Part shown: positions 7,101 through 7,438 of the stretch, piece by piece
Layout: the number at the start of each line of letters is the position of its first letter
How positions within the stretch are numbered: the stretch's first letter is position 1
DNA from: a bacterium
GTDB lineage: Bacteria; Patescibacteriota; Patescibacteriia; Patescibacteriales; JAGXOH01
Assembly (NCBI GenBank): GCA_021106995.1
Contig: JAIOTG010000060.1
Coordinates: 1-7,438 of the forward strand
DNA length: 7,438 nt
Direction of reading: 5' to 3'
The notes under the pieces: generated by a model
What the model was told of the DNA's origin: nothing
Database searches by the model: none
What the model saw: the letters and a program-made list of their open reading frames with translations, nothing else
Translations under genes and position numbers: made by a program

Positions 7101-7438
7101 AGGATTATCTATAACTGAAAATAAATTATCATCCCAATACGCTCCATTAACCGGCCTCCATCCATAAGGATATTTAGTGTCTTCGTTGTATAACTCAAAA
7201 CTTCCATTAGGAACTTCTGTTTTTTGACCAACTTGAGACATGTATCCTAAATTATATATATCATAAGGAACCTTGAAATAACTACTATTTTCGCTAAAAC
7301 CAATCATAGAATAACCGATTAAATTACTAATATCCGACGCAGTCAAATTATTCATGCTTTGATTACTTGGAGTACTAGAAGCGACAAAATAAGCACAAGT
7401 ACCATTATCATCCAAAGCAGAGCAAACTCCGAGATCAA
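4182..7438 (-). CDS. Giant cysteine-rich extracellular protein with CBM-like, EF-hand-loop and PKD-like modules (5' end outside window)
   Basis: The frame is open to the right edge: codons before the TTG at 7415 read DLGVCSAL without a stop, so TTG is not a true start and the signal or anchor region is missing. The visible part is 1084 residues (numbered from the first full codon at 7436). Residues 75-342 resemble a CBM4/9-type jelly roll, starting VPNGSFE and ending VYFDNIQLSP, with a six-Cys insert at 257-330 that contains an EF-hand loop. Residues 350-359 hold a second Asp-rich stretch, DTDGDPTNYE. Residues 368-418 (CRLYP, SLSCEYF, GYCLQYDR, ACLVWWPVDR) and the SYGSWEW motif near 802-808 match signatures I recall from giant proteins of Patescibacteria. 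Residues 814-949 form a 14-Cys cluster, and 952-1084 a PKD-like domain. I count 36 cysteines, fitting an oxidised extracellular protein. No C-terminal membrane helix or LPxTG signal is seen. A role in surface binding or attachment is inferred; no catalytic motif is recognised. Confidence 0.85.
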   Translation of the reverse strand, partial: DLGVCSALDDNGTCAYFVASSTPSNQSMNNLTASDISNLIGYSMIGFSENSSYFKVPYDIYNLGYMSQVGQKTEVPNGSFELYNEDTKYPYGWRPVNGAYWDDNLFSVIDNPIDAQNENVTHPMFGKSFLRFSPATGMMESDFVEVEPGGTYVLSFWVNTKNMQTSGGFDNMRAGIAVKTFDGDGNTTQYAGGNTGAEYDELCTDCDYAPQPTRNGLDNKVNDGEDWMKKVVKFRLGPNTRRVKLYTLGVLSWGDVVWCDTNGDGFIDTTEPTQDAKCLNTVDCGEARTSLPDKCEARWDGGDMWVDEPGPPACNRGFSDTANKTISSCGGTVYFDNIQLSPALEIKGYDTDGDPTNYERKWEQPQSCRLYPREDSLSCEYFGDSGKKYKGQKGYCLQYDRAPGDPNACLVWWPVDRIRGAAIEEGGDYNSKFPLYYCVKTEETSISITSKVQMGQFGGDGGLVGEVEGAGETAVPFDNDSIKDRYRSMFRYPYVQSLMFIASDGDDEYPMPTFKMNKGSVELIRDYRNKFKVDIGGGNFFPLPFIYDFGGNEVNEWGGWAYVGWGGNCWTGPNFDTLGRQLCGFMPWEDFDLIWENCAGDSNWVAVKIITDEDDVYASEFPNSDPYPGIRGDILGFVWKMCDSSKGGWMAARFDDNVDVLYCDKLVRTVTPIGTNKYWSGKVFKGSAYIVDGVEQYDNNMDIWTNIGFNSFSSPFGSILSGDPQEDPGMWVEVGDIFEPLYYSPLTTDTGDFSNEYAQYNIGNYPSAGKPYDLISTTTYPGLVSLGETRAKDILKSLFAQSYGSWEWKERWLCTDGSTPGQNGVRLPAPNTYTSYCSDCGGSGICHEVTHPSWLCSVAPFTTGSLSCDVANPCAGAGEVCTNFPYDRWECSNNDTQTCTPSVFCDNGLECVSESRYQYFENEGWSPPVQPGGACVGGVRPTSSPEDQCGIPPSITNLRVNGSAASTLIDKAGFIHLTFNSKVDSQQLPLAMYVIDWRDGSEISESGIKMMHKPNDDNPHSFYHLYSYWDLKAKYDNNPTGPVNCPIGSDYCEIIPQIRIKDNWNWYYPSIDGWHSGPTVVVNK
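4185..4583 (-). other. PKD-like C-terminal domain of the giant protein
   Basis: Residues 952-1084 start with PPSITNLRVNG. They contain VIDWRDG (in place of the usual WGDG turn), SFYHLYSYWDL (the H-x-Y-x-x-G/W region) and IRIKDNWNW near the end, in the order expected of a PKD/immunoglobulin-like beta-sandwich. Two cysteines (1045 and 1052) could close a late loop. PKD domains are usually extracellular spacers or protein- or sugar-interaction modules. The fold call rests on pattern only. Confidence 0.55.
4590..4997 (-). other. Cysteine cluster of the giant protein (14 Cys in 136 residues)
   Basis: Residues 814-949 contain 14 cysteines at 814, 837, 840, 846, 856, 868, 874, 881, 891, 899, 905, 911, 935 and 949. 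The stretch includes the motifs CSDCGGSGIC and CSNNDTQTC. Spacing of 3 to 24 residues, an even total, and Gly, Asn, Thr and Ser between them suggest a compact domain held by disulphides, similar in style to the C-x(6)-C-x(6)-C repeats of secreted bacterial proteins. Zinc binding is less likely for an exported protein. Confidence 0.7.
6411..7214 (-). other. CBM4/9-like beta-sandwich domain within the giant protein
   Basis: The domain opens with VPNGSFE and the aromatic GWRPVNGAYW, continues with a core strand pattern (FVEVEPGGTYVLSFWV, residues 142-157) and closes with VYFDNIQLSP. This NGSFE...W...FDNI layout is typical of carbohydrate-binding modules of the CBM4/9/22 jelly-roll type, usually about 150 residues. 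Here it spans about 268, owing to inserts around residues 181-220 and 257-330. Sugar binding is plausible but not shown. Confidence 0.55.
6624..6659 (-). other. EF-hand-type calcium-binding loop
   Basis: Residues 260-271 read DTNGDGFIDTTE. Every ligand position of the canonical 12-residue loop is filled: D1, N3, D5, G6, I8, D9 and E12. It follows Cys259 and is flanked by further cysteines, so it resembles the isolated calcium loops of dockerin and thrombospondin type 3 repeats in extracellular proteins rather than a paired intracellular EF-hand. Confidence 0.75.

Noticed and set aside
7413..7415. TTG codon as the start of the giant surface protein
   Set aside because: The frame stays open upstream to the window edge (DLGVCSAL) and no signal peptide follows the TTG, so this is an internal leucine codon of a truncated gene.
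1..7438. CRISPR arrays, tRNA genes, insertion sequences or direct repeats
   Set aside because: Reading both strands showed no regularly spaced repeats, cloverleaf-like segments, transposase motifs or terminal inverted repeats; nearly all bases are accounted for by the five genes.

Overview
This AT-rich window carries a single co-directional block of genes, all read on the minus strand. No gene of any length is supported on the plus strand. The gene content suggests a member of the Candidate Phyla Radiation (Patescibacteria, probably a Parcubacteria- or Microgenomates-like lineage). The case rests on three things: a VirB6/TrbL-like polytopic protein with a signal peptide and a very long soluble tail, a giant cysteine-rich surface protein with signatures I associate with such genomes, and gene starts that lack Shine-Dalgarno sequences. 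UGA is not used as a sense codon in any gene here, which argues against the Gracilibacteria/Absconditabacteria code. The lineage is an inference from gene type, since no marker gene is present.

In transcription order (right to left) the layout is as follows. (1) 7438-4182: the 3' 1084 codons of a giant extracellular protein whose beginning lies outside the window. It contains a CBM4/9-like beta-sandwich interrupted by a six-cysteine insert with a perfect EF-hand-type calcium loop, a long unclassified middle, a 14-cysteine cluster and a PKD-like C-terminal domain. (2) 4180-3686: a small, strongly basic protein with two C-terminal membrane segments, starting one base after the stop of the giant gene. 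(3) 3598-1115: the 827-residue VirB6/TrbL-like protein, with a signal peptide, about seven membrane segments and a cytoplasmic tail of about 480 residues. (4) 1089-172: a 305-residue soluble, charged protein of unknown function. (5) 162-1: the N-terminal 54 codons of a nucleotidyltransferase of the RibL/TagD type, cut by the left edge.

Genes 1-3 look like one envelope module: a secreted, disulphide-rich, possibly sugar-binding surface protein, a membrane channel or scaffold related to type IV secretion inner-membrane proteins, and a small membrane partner tightly coupled to the surface protein. The 305-residue protein may be a cytoplasmic partner of the channel tail. The nucleotidyltransferase is probably a metabolic gene lying downstream. 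No secretion ATPase (VirB4/VirD4), pilin, tRNA, rRNA, CRISPR array, insertion sequence or convincing terminator is visible. Intergenic gaps are 1, 87, 25 and 9 bases, so no stretch above 300 bases lacks a gene.
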